Positions 34,295 through 43,749 are shown, numbered from the stretch's first letter. The stretch: DNA of 64,000 nt from Oleispira sp963851095 (GCA_963851095.1 CAWKOX010000007.1:62001-126000); one strand, 5' to 3'. A program made the numbers and translations. The notes: generated from the sequence alone by a model not told the origin.

Positions 34295-34951
34295 TTAGAG
34301 CATCGGCTTTAGCATTTGCCAAACATTCTTTGTCATAATCGGTTGAGCATTCTCCGTAGGGTGAATGCCATCGGCCTGCATCATTCCTGCTTCAGCTGCG
34401 ATGCCCTCTAATAAAAAGGGCAGTACCGGAACGTTCAACTCAGCGGCGATCGTTAAATACTGATCAGCAAATAATTCGCTATAACGTTGGCCATAATTTG
34501 GCGGAATACGCATGCCTAGCAATAAAACCTGAGCCCCTGCTTCTTTACTTGCACGAATCATGTAGGTCAGATTCTGCGTAATAAGTTTTATGGGCGTGCC
34601 TCTTAGACCATCATTACCTCCTAACTCTAAAATAACTACGTTAGGTTGATGTTGCTGCAGCATTGAACTCAATCGATTGGCCCCACCACTGGTTGTTTCG
34701 CCGCTAATACTGGCATTCACTAATGCATATTGTGTGAATTCACTCTTCAACTTCTGGCCTAATAGTGCAACCCAACCTAGATCTTTATCGATGCCAAAGC
34801 CTGCGCTAATGCTGTCGCCAACCACTAGAATTGTCTGTTGTTGTAAAGGGCTATTTTCCCTCGCATGTGCTTGAGGTAAGCTCAAGTTAATAATTAAGCA
34901 CAGCGAAATGGCGAAAAGGCGAATTGATTGATGAACACACAGGTTGAACAT
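34295..34951 (-). CDS. tesA: Arylesterase / acyl-CoA thioesterase TesA-type SGNH hydrolase
   Basis: 218 residues. Signal peptide LFAISLCLIINLSLPQAHA, then block I VVGDSISAGFGID with the nucleophile Ser, block III LELGGNDGLRG with Gly and Asn of the oxyanion hole, and block V DGIHPTENAQ with catalytic Asp and His. It is a periplasmic lysophospholipase/esterase-type enzyme. Its 5-prime end overlaps that of ybbA head to head by 21 bases (34931-34951). tesA divergent from ybbAP is conserved in many gammaproteobacteria. Its ATG is the only usable start. Confidence 0.9.
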   Translation of the reverse strand: MFNLCVHQSIRLFAISLCLIINLSLPQAHARENSPLQQQTILVVGDSISAGFGIDKDLGWVALLGQKLKSEFTQYALVNASISGETTSGGANRLSSMLQQHQPNVVILELGGNDGLRGTPIKLITQNLTYMIRASKEAGAQVLLLGMRIPPNYGQRYSELFADQYLTIAAELNVPVLPFLLEGIAAEAGMMQADGIHPTENAQPIMTKNVWQMLKPML

Positions 34952-35689
34952 GAGCAGCAGATTCCTTTATTAAATCTTAAAAGCGTCGTTAAGCAGGTAA
35001 AAACAGGTTCAGACGAACTCACCATTCTGCAAGGGTTAGACCTTCAGATCAAGCACGGTGAAAGCATCGCTATTGTGGGAGCGTCGGGCAGTGGCAAGTC
35101 CACCTTACTAGGCATTATGGCAGGGCTTGATCAGGCGAGCTCCGGGGAGGTTTGGTTGAATGGCCATGCCTTGCATACACTGGACGAAGATCAGCGTGCG
35201 GCGGTTCGCGCAGATGGCGTTGGCTTTGTCTTTCAAAACTTCCAGCTATTACCCGCCTTAACGGCGTTAGAAAATGTACGCCTGCCGCTTGAAATAACTC
35301 AAAAACATTCACTGAAAGAATGCCAAGCCTTGGCGCAGCAATGGTTAGAAAAAGTCGGCTTAGGTCATCGTTTAAAACATTACCCAACTCAGTTATCAGG
35401 GGGAGAGCAGCAGCGTGTTGCTATCGCTCGTGCTTTTGCCTGTCAGCCATCGGTATTATTTGCTGACGAGCCAACTGGAAATCTTGATCGCAATACCGGA
35501 AAGCACATCATCGATTTATTATTCGAATTCAATCAGCAAAACAAAACCAGCTTGGTCTTAGTAACTCACGATGAACATTTAGCGCAGCGTTGTCAGCGTA
35601 GCATTCATATCGATGATGGCGCGATTATTGATTACGAAATTATAAAAGATAGCGATCACATAGAGACAATCGCTGGAGTTGATGTATGA
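34931..35689 (+). CDS. ybbA: ABC transporter ATP-binding protein YbbA
   Basis: 253 residues with Walker A GASGSGKSTLLG, Q-loop FVFQNFQLLPALTALENV, signature LSGGEQQRVAIARAF, Walker B VLFADEPTGNLD and H-loop LVLVTHDEHLA. It belongs to the LolD/MacB-type subfamily. Overlaps the permease by 4 bases (ATGA), so the two form one complex. A TTG at 34928 precedes ATG 34931. The tesA-ybbA-ybbP arrangement is conserved; substrate unknown, proposed to be lipids or export of lysophospholipids. Confidence 0.92.
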   Translation: MNTQVEHEQQIPLLNLKSVVKQVKTGSDELTILQGLDLQIKHGESIAIVGASGSGKSTLLGIMAGLDQASSGEVWLNGHALHTLDEDQRAAVRADGVGFVFQNFQLLPALTALENVRLPLEITQKHSLKECQALAQQWLEKVGLGHRLKHYPTQLSGGEQQRVAIARAFACQPSVLFADEPTGNLDRNTGKHIIDLLFEFNQQNKTSLVLVTHDEHLAQRCQRSIHIDDGAIIDYEIIKDSDHIETIAGVDV

Positions 35690-38184
35690 AGGTGAACACC
35701 AAGCAATTTTATCTTCTGAGCTTACGCCTGTTATTGGCTGAAATTCGTGCAGGTAAAATGACGGTTATTATCTTAGCCTTAATCCTCGCGGTCAGTTCGG
35801 CCACGATTATCAGTGTATTCAGTCAACGTCTTGATAGCGCGATGCTAAATAAAAGCAGCGAGCTGTTAGGTGCTGATTTACGTTTGAAGTCGCGTGAAAA
35901 AATTCCTCAAGACTGGTATCAAGTTGCGCATAGCCTAAATCTGACCACCACTACAACATTAGAATTTCCGAGTGTGGTTTTATTTGGTGATGAAATGGCA
36001 CTGGCGGCCGTTAAGGCGGTTGACGAGGGGTATCCATTAAAAGGTCAATTAGCCAGTCAGAATAACCCTTCTCTGCAACAAGGACCCGCCATGGGAGAAG
36101 TCTGGTTAGAACCACGTTTAATCGCCTTATTAAACGCACAGCTCGGCAGCGTAATTGAAGTTGGGGCGATGACCTTAACGGTAAAAGAAATATTAATTAA
36201 TGAAAGCGATCGCGGTGGAAATTTTTATAGTTTATCCCCGCGCTTAATGATGAATATTCACGATGTGGCCGCTGCCAAGCTGGTTCAGCCAGGCAGTCGG
36301 GTTAGTTGGCGTATGCTGGTGGCCGGTGATTCCCTTGCGCTAGAAGCGTTGAAGCAAACCCTAGAGCCACAGCTGGTTAGCCATCAACGCTTTGAGTCGC
36401 TTACCGATAATAATCAAGCGTTAGCGGCATCGTTATCCAAGGCGCGCAGCTATTTATCGCTTGCCGCGATGTTAGCGATTATTCTAGCAGGGGTTGCCAT
36501 TGCTATGGCTGCTCAAGATTATGCCCGTCAGCATTTTGATAGCAGTGCTTTATTAAGAACCATGGGAGCAAGTCGGCGCTACGTTACTCAATTGTATCTT
36601 TATCAACTGATCTTTTTAGCCTTTTTTACCAGTATCATTGGCCTAGGCTTAGGTTATTTGGGGCAAGAAATTTTAACTCAAGTAATGGCCGCGACGTTCA
36701 ACAAAGGTGGTGCTGATGCAAGCTTGCCTAGTGCTGGGTATTCGGCTTGGCTAATCGCCAGCTTAACTGCGCCTGTTACCTTGATGGGGTTTGCCTTACC
36801 ACCACTTTTAAGACTTGGAAGAGTCTCACCACTGCGTGTATTACGTCGTGAGCTTGAACCGATGGCATGGAATAGCTGGGCTATTTACAGTCTAGGTTTA
36901 GTGATGATGGCTTTCCTAAATTACTGGTTTAGTCAAAATCTAACCATGACCTTGATAATCATATTAGGTGGATTTTCAATTTTATTGGCGCTGTTGTTTT
37001 TATTGCAACTACTGCTATTTGTCATCGATAAATCGTTACCGAAAACGAAAATGTCGATGAGTATGCGCTTTGCTTGGCAGCAGATTAATCGTGATCGATA
37101 CCGTACATCAATTCAGATTCTAGCTTTTTCATTAACCCTAATGGTGATGCTGATTATTGCCATTGTGCGAAATGATTTATTGCAAGATTGGCAGCAGAAT
37201 TTACCCGACAATAGCCCCAATTATTTTGCCATGAACATTCAGGGCTATCAGGTAGATGACTATCAAAATGATTTAACCCACGCTGGGTTCATGACTTCTA
37301 CCGCTTTTCCCATGGTTCCTGGGCGTTTAACCATTATTAATGATGTTGTGGTAAAAGATGATGGGCAGTATTCCCAAGACCCTGCCTTGCAGCGTGATTT
37401 AGTCTTAAGTGGAGGTCATGAGTTGCCGTTAGGCAATGTCGTTACCGAGGGCCAATGGTTTTCAGAAAATGCGATAGCAGAAGTATCGATTGCAGAAAGT
37501 TTGGCAAAACGTTTGCAACTCACAATCGGCGATCAATTAACGTTTGACGTGGCGGGGCAGCAGATACACGCGCGTATTAGTAGTTTAAGAAAAGTCGATT
37601 GGGGCAGCATGAAGCCAAACTTCTACATTTTATTCTCTAAAGATTTGATTCAAAAGTTACCGCTTAATTACCTAACCAGTTTCTACGCCGCTCAAGAGCA
37701 TTCGCATAAACTGACGCAACTTATTCGTGATTACCCTGGCATTACGTTATTGGATATGAGCCAGGTGCTTGTTCAAATTCAAGGCTTATTAAGCCAAGTA
37801 ACGCTGGCGGTTGAGTACTTATTGATCTTAGTTTTACTCGCAGGGCTGTTAGTATTAGTAGCGGCGTTGAATTCGAGCTTGGATGATCGTTTGCAGCAAG
37901 GTGCTGTCTTAAGAACGTTAGGGGCGAGGCGACAGCAATTACAGCGAATGCAGTGGTATGAATTTTTATTACTCGGTGCACTTGCAGGGCTCATTGCGGT
38001 TGCGGGTGCTGAAGTGATCTGTTGGGTTTTATATCAGAAGCTATTCGAATTAGAATACTCTTGGCATTTGAGTTATTGGTTGTATGTCCCTGTGGTATCG
38101 GCCTTGATCATTGCGCTGCTGGCTAATCGAAACTTAACACAAGTCATTAAACAGCCTCCGTTAGTTATTTTACGCAAGCTGTAG
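35686..38184 (+). CDS. ybbP: ABC transporter permease YbbP (FtsX-like)
   Basis: 832 residues with four-plus-four-plus membrane helices and two large periplasmic domains, as in YbbP. Helices include VIILALILAVSSATIISVF (TM1), LAAMLAIILAGVAIAMAA and TLAVEYLLILVLLAGLLVLV, the last followed by the FtsX cytosolic loop GAVLRTLGARRQQL. The first FtsX cytosolic motif is LLRTMGASRRYVTQL. It works with YbbA as a mechanotransmission-type ABC system in the inner membrane, handling a hydrophobic envelope substrate. Confidence 0.92.
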   Translation: MKVNTKQFYLLSLRLLLAEIRAGKMTVIILALILAVSSATIISVFSQRLDSAMLNKSSELLGADLRLKSREKIPQDWYQVAHSLNLTTTTTLEFPSVVLFGDEMALAAVKAVDEGYPLKGQLASQNNPSLQQGPAMGEVWLEPRLIALLNAQLGSVIEVGAMTLTVKEILINESDRGGNFYSLSPRLMMNIHDVAAAKLVQPGSRVSWRMLVAGDSLALEALKQTLEPQLVSHQRFESLTDNNQALAASLSKARSYLSLAAMLAIILAGVAIAMAAQDYARQHFDSSALLRTMGASRRYVTQLYLYQLIFLAFFTSIIGLGLGYLGQEILTQVMAATFNKGGADASLPSAGYSAWLIASLTAPVTLMGFALPPLLRLGRVSPLRVLRRELEPMAWNSWAIYSLGLVMMAFLNYWFSQNLTMTLIIILGGFSILLALLFLLQLLLFVIDKSLPKTKMSMSMRFAWQQINRDRYRTSIQILAFSLTLMVMLIIAIVRNDLLQDWQQNLPDNSPNYFAMNIQGYQVDDYQNDLTHAGFMTSTAFPMVPGRLTIINDVVVKDDGQYSQDPALQRDLVLSGGHELPLGNVVTEGQWFSENAIAEVSIAESLAKRLQLTIGDQLTFDVAGQQIHARISSLRKVDWGSMKPNFYILFSKDLIQKLPLNYLTSFYAAQEHSHKLTQLIRDYPGITLLDMSQVLVQIQGLLSQVTLAVEYLLILVLLAGLLVLVAALNSSLDDRLQQGAVLRTLGARRQQLQRMQWYEFLLLGALAGLIAVAGAEVICWVLYQKLFELEYSWHLSYWLYVPVVSALIIALLANRNLTQVIKQPPLVILRKL

Positions 38185-38204
38185 TAAACATTATTGAGAA
38201 TTGT

Positions 38205-39293
38205 ATGACTCAGAAAGTCGCCATTAGTAAAGACTCCATTAATAAAGTCACCATTAATATTGTGATGGGTTTTTTAGGTGTAGGAAAAACAACGTCGATA
38301 TTGCATGTATTAAAGCAAAAGCCAGCCTCTGAAAAGTGGGCCGTACTGGTTAATGAGTTTGGTGAAGTCGGTATTGATGGCGCCCTCTTATCGGCTGAAT
38401 CGGGAATGACGGTAAGCGAAGTGCCTGGTGGTTGTTTATGCTGCATTTCGGGTATTCCCTTTCAGGCCGCCTTGGCCAATCTTATTGCCCAGCAAAAGCC
38501 TGATCGTATTATTATTGAGCCTACTGGGTTAGGACATCCTAAAAATTTAATTCGAACGTTAACATCGAAAGACTATGCACAGCATATTGATCTAAGAGCC
38601 TCGATTTGCTTAGTTGACCCTCGGCAGTTAAAAGATCCTCGTTACCAGCAGCACGAAACGTTTAATGATCAATGTTATTTAGCGGATGTTTTAGTGGCGA
38701 ATAAAGTCGATGTGTGTAGTGAACAAAATAAAGACAATTTCTATCAATTTGCCAATACGATTAAACCGAATAAAAGTGCACTGGGTTGGGTGAAAAATGG
38801 ACAGCTTGATCTTGCTTGGTTTGATTTACCACGGGATCTTCAGCGTCGTAGTAAAGGCCATCAGGTTCATGGGCATAGTCATGAGCATAAGCATGAACAT
38901 AAGCATGAACATAGCCACAAGAAGGATCATTCTGAGACTGATAGTGAAAAAGATAGTGAAAGCATGGCTCTGGTGAGTCTAAAACCCGGGCAAAACTATA
39001 AGGCTTTTGAAAACGAAGGCATGGGTTACTTTTCTATTGGTTGGCTATTCGCTGAAGATCAAATATTTGATCATTCATTATTATCGCAGTGGTTAATGCT
39101 ATTAGATGTCGAACGCGTAAAAGGGTTGTTAATAACCGATAAAGGCACTCGCGTTATGAACCTAAAAGATCAAGTCTTTAGTGAAATGCCAACACGAGCA
39201 TTAGCTCAAAGCCGTATCGAAATAATTCATAATCAGGCATTCAATAAACTGGAATTAGAGCAGACGTTATTAGCGTGTCTTTTAAAGCAATGA
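38205..39293 (+). CDS. COG0523 G3E-family GTPase, His-rich (metallochaperone-like)
   Basis: 362 residues. Walker A is GFLGVGKTTSI, the metal-binding signature is GGCLCCISG, Walker B region is IIEPTGLGHP and the guanine-specificity NKVD appears in VLVANKVDVC. A metal-sequestering loop HGHSHEHKHEHKHEHSHK is encoded by short tandem repeats near 38870-38920. The C-terminal CobW domain follows (MGYFSIGWLFAED). Family members deliver Zn, Co, Ni or Fe to partner proteins. The immediate partner is not visible; phoB follows but has its own spacing. Confidence 0.88.
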   Translation: MTQKVAISKDSINKVTINIVMGFLGVGKTTSILHVLKQKPASEKWAVLVNEFGEVGIDGALLSAESGMTVSEVPGGCLCCISGIPFQAALANLIAQQKPDRIIIEPTGLGHPKNLIRTLTSKDYAQHIDLRASICLVDPRQLKDPRYQQHETFNDQCYLADVLVANKVDVCSEQNKDNFYQFANTIKPNKSALGWVKNGQLDLAWFDLPRDLQRRSKGHQVHGHSHEHKHEHKHEHSHKKDHSETDSEKDSESMALVSLKPGQNYKAFENEGMGYFSIGWLFAEDQIFDHSLLSQWLMLLDVERVKGLLITDKGTRVMNLKDQVFSEMPTRALAQSRIEIIHNQAFNKLELEQTLLACLLKQ

Positions 39294-39367
39294 CTAAAGC
39301 AATAACCTTATTTGTTACTATCTTAAAGCCATTAAAAAGTGATTTTAGATAACAATGGGGTAAAATA

Positions 39368-39442
39368 GATGGCGTTCAATTAGATGACGTTAAAAAAGAT
39401 GACGTTAAAAAAGATGACGTTAAAAAAGATGACGTTAAAAAA
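39368..39442. repeat. Four perfect 15-bp tandem repeats plus a diverged copy upstream of phoB
   Basis: Unit GATGACGTTAAAAAA at 39383-39397, 39398-39412, 39413-39427 and 39428-39442. A diverged unit GATGGCGTTCAATTA precedes (39368-39382) and GATAGTATTGTAAAT follows. The array ends 42 bases before the phoB start, inside the likely promoter or leader. Confidence 0.92.
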
Positions 39443-39484
39443 GATAGTATTGTAAATCGCTCAGCGTAAGATCAGAGGTTCACC

Positions 39485-40228
39485 ATGGCATCAGCCAATA
39501 TACTCGTAGTAGAAGATGAACAAGCCATTGCCGACATGATCATCACCAGTCTAGAAATGGCAGGCTATCAGGCTAAAAGAGCGGCTAATGGTGAACTTGC
39601 CTATCAAATGGTACTTGATGAAAGACCTGACCTTATTCTCGCCGATTGGATGATGCCAATGATGTCGGGTATCGAATTAACCAAGCGTTTAAAGCGGGAC
39701 GGAAGTACTGCAGAAATCCCCATTATTTTATTAACTGCAAAATCTGATGAGGATGATAAAATAAATGGCTTCAATGCCGGGGTCGATGATTATGTCGTTA
39801 AGCCTTTCTCACCGCGAGAATTAATCGCTCGCATAAAAGCCGTATTACGTCGTGGTAATCCTGATACAGAAGCAGACGGATTAACAGCCGGCAAACTTGT
39901 ATTAGATCGTTCAGCCAAAAAAGTCAGTATTGCACAAGAGGCGATTAATTTAGGCCCTATAGAGTTCCGTCTACTAGAGTTTTTCATGTTACACCCCGAC
40001 CGCGTATACTCTCGCGAACAATTACTCGACCGTGTTTGGGGTGGTAATGTACATGTTGAAGATAGAACCGTAGATGTACACATTCGTCGTTTACGTAAAA
40101 ATATTTCAATTTTAAATCATGATGCCTTGATACAAACCGTTCGTGGTGCGGGTTATCTATTTTCCTCGAAAGACTTTAAGTCTGACGTGGTTCAATCTAA
40201 TGTTAATCATTCTGACGCCGTTAAATAA
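39485..40228 (+). CDS. phoB: Phosphate regulon response regulator PhoB
   Basis: 247 residues: receiver (ILVVEDEQAIADMIITSL; phospho-Asp in LADWMMPMMSGIEL; Thr in IILLTAKSDEDDK; Lys in DDYVVKPFSPREL) and DNA-binding winged helix (LGPIEFRLLEFFMLHPDRVY; VHIRRLRKNI; QTVRGAGYLFS). It recognises Pho boxes such as those predicted before pstS and the porin in this window. RBS AGAGG. It is followed by phoR after 29 bases. No Pho box was found upstream of it. Confidence 0.95.
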   Translation: MASANILVVEDEQAIADMIITSLEMAGYQAKRAANGELAYQMVLDERPDLILADWMMPMMSGIELTKRLKRDGSTAEIPIILLTAKSDEDDKINGFNAGVDDYVVKPFSPRELIARIKAVLRRGNPDTEADGLTAGKLVLDRSAKKVSIAQEAINLGPIEFRLLEFFMLHPDRVYSREQLLDRVWGGNVHVEDRTVDVHIRRLRKNISILNHDALIQTVRGAGYLFSSKDFKSDVVQSNVNHSDAVK

Positions 40229-40257
40229 GACCTTAATTCAAACCTTAAATCAGAGTC

Positions 40258-41619
40258 GTGTTTGTCTATTCACAAAACACTGGGAATAAAATTTTGCAAC
40301 AAATAGCTTGGCAGCGTGAGCTTTTACGCATCGTAATCATTGTTGCTTTAGCAACGGCCGCAGGCATGTCATTTGAGCAACCTTTGTGGGGGGCTTTTAT
40401 CGGTTTGATCGTTTCGCATGTGTTGATGTTAAAGCGATTAAATGAGCTTTACCGCTGGAGCAATAACCAAGGGCCAGCACCACAAGACGGTGGTTTAGTA
40501 GGTTATAGTGCCGATATTTTAGTTAGACGAGAGCGTTCGTTAAATAAAAAAATTGATAAGCAAGGTAAACAGCTTAAGCGCATAGCAGAAGGTATTGAAT
40601 CATTAAAAGACGGTGTTCTTATTGTTAATCAAGCGGGCTGTATGACGTCGTTTAACCGAGCGTCTTGTCATCTATTGGGCTTACGAGCCGATACGGATAT
40701 GGGGCAGCACATTACCAACTTGATACGTGCCCCTCGTTTTGTTAGCTATTTTAAACAAGCGGATTATAACGATGTTATTGAGCTAGAAAGCCCTCATCGT
40801 TCAAATATTACGGTACAAATACAAGTCGCTCAATTTGGCATTGATCAGAAAATTATTGTGGTCAGGGATGTGACAGAACGTCAGCGTGTCGAAAAAATGC
40901 GGCAAACCTTTATTGCAGATGTTTCACATGAGTTACGCACGCCGCTAACCGTCATTAATGGCTATTTAGAAATGCTAGAAGATGCAGATCTAAACCCAGG
41001 GATCAGTCGTGCTATTAATCAAATGAGTACCCAGAATGATCGCATGAAAAGCCTCGTTAATGACTTATTGCATTTATCAAAGCTGGAAAGTGATAATGTA
41101 GGAATCGGTAATGACTGGTTTGAATTACAATCTTTATGTGCGATCAGTGTTGATCAGTTGCGGGCATATAGACCGACGTCGCTAACAGGCGAGAAGTTTC
41201 CAGAAGCAATTCTAAGCTGTGATTGCGTTTCTGGTATAGAGATTCTTGGTTTTTCTGAAGAGTTCAGTTCAGTACTGATAAACTTGATTACCAACGCCAT
41301 TAAATACGGGCATAAAGAGGGGCTGGCGGCAGAGGTTAAAGTGACCATTGATACCCTAGATGAAGGGCTTGAAATTGCAGTGACAGATCAAGGAGAAGGT
41401 ATTGCATCTAATCACCTGTCTCGTCTGACAGAACGTTTTTATCGTATTGATGAATCAAGGGAGTCGACCGTAGGCGGATCTGGATTAGGTCTTGCGATTG
41501 TGCGTTATGCACTTGAGCATCATGATGCTCAGCTCAAAATTGAATCAATCCTAGGAGAAGGAAGTCGATTTAGTTTTGTAATACCTAATGAACGCATTCG
41601 TATGAAAGGCAGTGATTGA
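40258..41619 (+). CDS. phoR: Phosphate regulon sensor kinase PhoR
   Basis: 453 residues starting at GTG 40258. Two short hydrophobic segments near the N-terminus (LLRIVIIVALATAAGMSF and GAFIGLIVSHVLM) with no large periplasmic domain, as in PhoR. A linker and a PAS domain (about 105-200) precede HisKA with His in FIADVSHELRTPLTVINGYLE (split as FIADVSHELRTPLTV and INGYLEM) and HATPase N box ITNAIKYG, G boxes DQGEGIA and GGSGLGLAIVRYAL. It phosphorylates PhoB when phosphate is low, relayed from Pst and PhoU. Confidence 0.94.
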   Translation: MFVYSQNTGNKILQQIAWQRELLRIVIIVALATAAGMSFEQPLWGAFIGLIVSHVLMLKRLNELYRWSNNQGPAPQDGGLVGYSADILVRRERSLNKKIDKQGKQLKRIAEGIESLKDGVLIVNQAGCMTSFNRASCHLLGLRADTDMGQHITNLIRAPRFVSYFKQADYNDVIELESPHRSNITVQIQVAQFGIDQKIIVVRDVTERQRVEKMRQTFIADVSHELRTPLTVINGYLEMLEDADLNPGISRAINQMSTQNDRMKSLVNDLLHLSKLESDNVGIGNDWFELQSLCAISVDQLRAYRPTSLTGEKFPEAILSCDCVSGIEILGFSEEFSSVLINLITNAIKYGHKEGLAAEVKVTIDTLDEGLEIAVTDQGEGIASNHLSRLTERFYRIDESRESTVGGSGLGLAIVRYALEHHDAQLKIESILGEGSRFSFVIPNERIRMKGSD

Positions 41620-41702
41620 TTCTTTAAATAATTTAAAGCATTAACAATATGAACTTTAGGCTATGAGTTTAGGCCATTAATGCATGTCATTAATTTAGGC
41701 AC

Positions 41703-41741
41703 AAAAAAAACGCCTCTGGTTTTTCAATCAGAGGCGTTTTT
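41703..41741. terminator. Bidirectional terminator between phoR and the porin
   Basis: CGCCTCTG (41711-41718) and CAGAGGCG (41729-41736) with A8 on the left and T5 on the right; it ends both convergent units. Confidence 0.93.
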
Positions 41742-41768
41742 GATTTAGCTCACAGTTTGTGAGCTGAA

Positions 41769-42698
41769 TTAGAATTTATATTCTAAGCCAACACCATAAT
41801 ACTGGTTGCTTTTGTTTTCATCATACGTTTCGTCAGTTACAAATGCGTAAGCTTTAGCACCTTTACCCAACTTATAATCAGCACCTAGGCTGTAAGTTTC
41901 AGCGTTGTCTTTCACTATGTCCGATTCGCCATACTGAGCTTTCAATTTAACATCTGAATTTAACTTATAAGCAGCTGAGTAAACCCAACCTTCTTTGTCG
42001 TTATCAGAACCTGCAGTATTATCTTGTTCCCATAAAGCACCGAATGTGAAATCTGATACAGAATACTGAGCAACAAGACGTAATGCATCCGTATCTGCTT
42101 CTACATCAGTATCATAAGCAATCGCTGCGTAAATATTCTTTTGAGAGAAGGTTAACGAGCTTGAAGTACCGTCGTTTACTGTTTCAACTTCAGAAGCAAT
42201 GTGGGCCACTGTTGCCACTAAGCCAGACATCTTAGGCGTGCTATATTGAATAGTGTTTGATTTGCGATTGTCGTGTGAAGAAATTACGCTTTTGATGTCG
42301 CCTTCAAGATCGTTGAAAAGGTCGATTTTACTCTGTGCTTTCTTAAATGGAGTATCGAACTTACCTACGATAACCTGACCAAAACCACCTTTGATGCCAG
42401 CAAAAATATTTCGCTGAGCAAATGTTTGGCCACTTTTATCGCCGTCATCAACCTGAGTTTCATATTCAAGCTTGTAAATACCTTCTAGGCCATGCTTCAG
42501 TTCGATCTTACCTTTAACACCTAAGCGAGAAGCATTAGAAACAAGTTCAGAAATACTGCCTTTACCTTCTTCTTGAGTATTCTGTACAGATACATTGACC
42601 TTACCGTAGAACTCAGGCATTTCAACTTCAACTTTTTCTGCATGGGCGAAAGTTGGCAATACTGCTGCAATGGCTAAAGAAAGTGCTGTCTTTTTCAT
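41769..42698 (-). CDS. Gram-negative porin, Pho-regulated
   Basis: 309 residues. A 20-residue signal peptide (TALSLAIAAVLPTFAHA) precedes a 16-stranded-type porin sequence: EFYGKVNVSVQN, GIKGGFGQVIVGKFDTPFKK (the loop-3 region), then alternating beta-strands ending YYGVGLEYKF with the C-terminal Phe required for Bam insertion. Smaller than OmpF (about 340) but of the same general superfamily (Gram-negative porin, COG3203). A Pho box lies upstream, so it is likely the phosphate-starvation porin, analogous to PhoE/OprP; it is not an OprP homologue by sequence that I can see. Confidence 0.88.
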   Translation of the reverse strand: MKKTALSLAIAAVLPTFAHAEKVEVEMPEFYGKVNVSVQNTQEEGKGSISELVSNASRLGVKGKIELKHGLEGIYKLEYETQVDDGDKSGQTFAQRNIFAGIKGGFGQVIVGKFDTPFKKAQSKIDLFNDLEGDIKSVISSHDNRKSNTIQYSTPKMSGLVATVAHIASEVETVNDGTSSSLTFSQKNIYAAIAYDTDVEADTDALRLVAQYSVSDFTFGALWEQDNTAGSDNDKEGWVYSAAYKLNSDVKLKAQYGESDIVKDNAETYSLGADYKLGKGAKAYAFVTDETYDENKSNQYYGVGLEYKF

Positions 42699-42774
42699 TT
42701 TAATATCCTGTTCGTCGTTTTGTATTAAGCTATATTTAATGTTGTTTTAAATTTCGAGTTGATTATGTTTTATA

Positions 42775-42803
42775 AATGTTACAGAAATATGACGATATGA
42801 CAG
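42775..42803 (-). promoter_or_regulatory. Pho box upstream of the porin
   Basis: On the minus strand CTGTCATATCG is followed by TCATATTTCTGTAACATT, giving two or three PhoB half-units. The core GTCATATTTCTGTAACATT (42775-42793) is identical over 19 bases to that upstream of pstS. A TATAAA or CATAAT follows about 4-10 bases later as -10. It ends about 76 bases before the start codon. Confidence 0.85.
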
Positions 42804-42908
42804 TAATATTTCAAATATTTAACTCCATATCAATTTTTTATAGATCATTATTTTAAATTTAGCCAAAAATTTATAAGGACCAATTATGACTTTGAGTGCA
42901 ATTTAAGA

Positions 42909-42936
42909 CATTAAAAAGCCCACTTAAGTGGGCTTT
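42909..42936 (-). terminator. Intrinsic terminator after phoU
   Basis: AAAGCCCACTT and AAGTGGGCTTT abut as a 22-base palindrome (42915-42936) with T5 on the minus strand after it. It ends the pst-phoU operon. Confidence 0.85.
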
Positions 42937-42993
42937 AAACATAATGATATGTATGAGTGAATTTGATTTAACCACCCATACATTAACGAGTAC

Positions 42994-43731
42994 TTAAGTA
43001 TTATCAGGTAGGTCAGACTGGGCTTGTTCTTCCATTTCAGAAAGCGAGCTGTGACGTACATCTGTACCACTTACTAGGTAGATTACCTGCTCACTTATAT
43101 TACGAGCATGATCGCCAATACGTTCAATGGCGCGTAAGATCCAAAGAATATTAATGGCTTGGCCAATAGAGCGAGGATCTTCCATCATATAAGTGCTGAG
43201 TTCGCGAATCGCTGATGCATACTGTTCATCAACTATTTTATCACTGCGCACCACTTCAATAGCCCCTTTAACATCATGGCGTGCAAATGCATCCAGCGCG
43301 TCGGATGTCATTTTAACAACCGCGCTACCCATGTGGCGGATAGACTGGCTGCACATTTTTGATGCCGCTTGGTTGCCATTAGCCACTTCAAGCGCGTGAA
43401 TCGCAACTTTTGCAGCTTCATCACCCATGCGTTCAAGGTCACGTACGACTCGAGATACCGCAAGTACCATACGTAAATCCGATGCGGCGGGTTGGCGACG
43501 AACAAGAATGTGCGTACATTCCTGGTCGATCTTCACTTCCATCGCATCAACGTCATCTTCACGCTGAATAATTTTGTCGGCCGAGCTGGTATCACCACTA
43601 CAAATAGCTTCGATTGAATCAGCAACTTGGCGTTGTACTAAGCCGCCCATCGCAAGCATTTGATTACGAATGCCTTCTAGATCTGCGTTGAACTGTTGTG
43701 AGATGTGTTGATTAAAATTCATGTCCATCAT
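42994..43731 (-). CDS. phoU: Phosphate transport system regulator PhoU
   Basis: 245 residues, two tandem PhoU helical repeats with the metal-binding patterns E-x-x-x-D: RVVRDLERMGDEAAKVA and LRAIERIGDHARNISEQVIY. It lies last in pstSCAB-phoU, 18 bp after pstB. It connects Pst activity to PhoR. RBS AGGATAAC precedes ATG 43731. Confidence 0.95.
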   Translation of the reverse strand: MMDMNFNQHISQQFNADLEGIRNQMLAMGGLVQRQVADSIEAICSGDTSSADKIIQREDDVDAMEVKIDQECTHILVRRQPAASDLRMVLAVSRVVRDLERMGDEAAKVAIHALEVANGNQAASKMCSQSIRHMGSAVVKMTSDALDAFARHDVKGAIEVVRSDKIVDEQYASAIRELSTYMMEDPRSIGQAINILWILRAIERIGDHARNISEQVIYLVSGTDVRHSSLSEMEEQAQSDLPDNT

Positions 43732-43749
43732 GTTATCCTTATTAGTGCT

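Noticed and set aside
39383..39442. Possible CRISPR-like array
   Set aside because: The four units are contiguous without spacers and only 15 bp long; it is a simple tandem repeat.
39385..39453. MTLKK-repeat micro-frame
   Set aside because: It starts within the repeat without a ribosome binding site and stops after 23 codons; a by-product of the repeat, so it is not listed as a gene.
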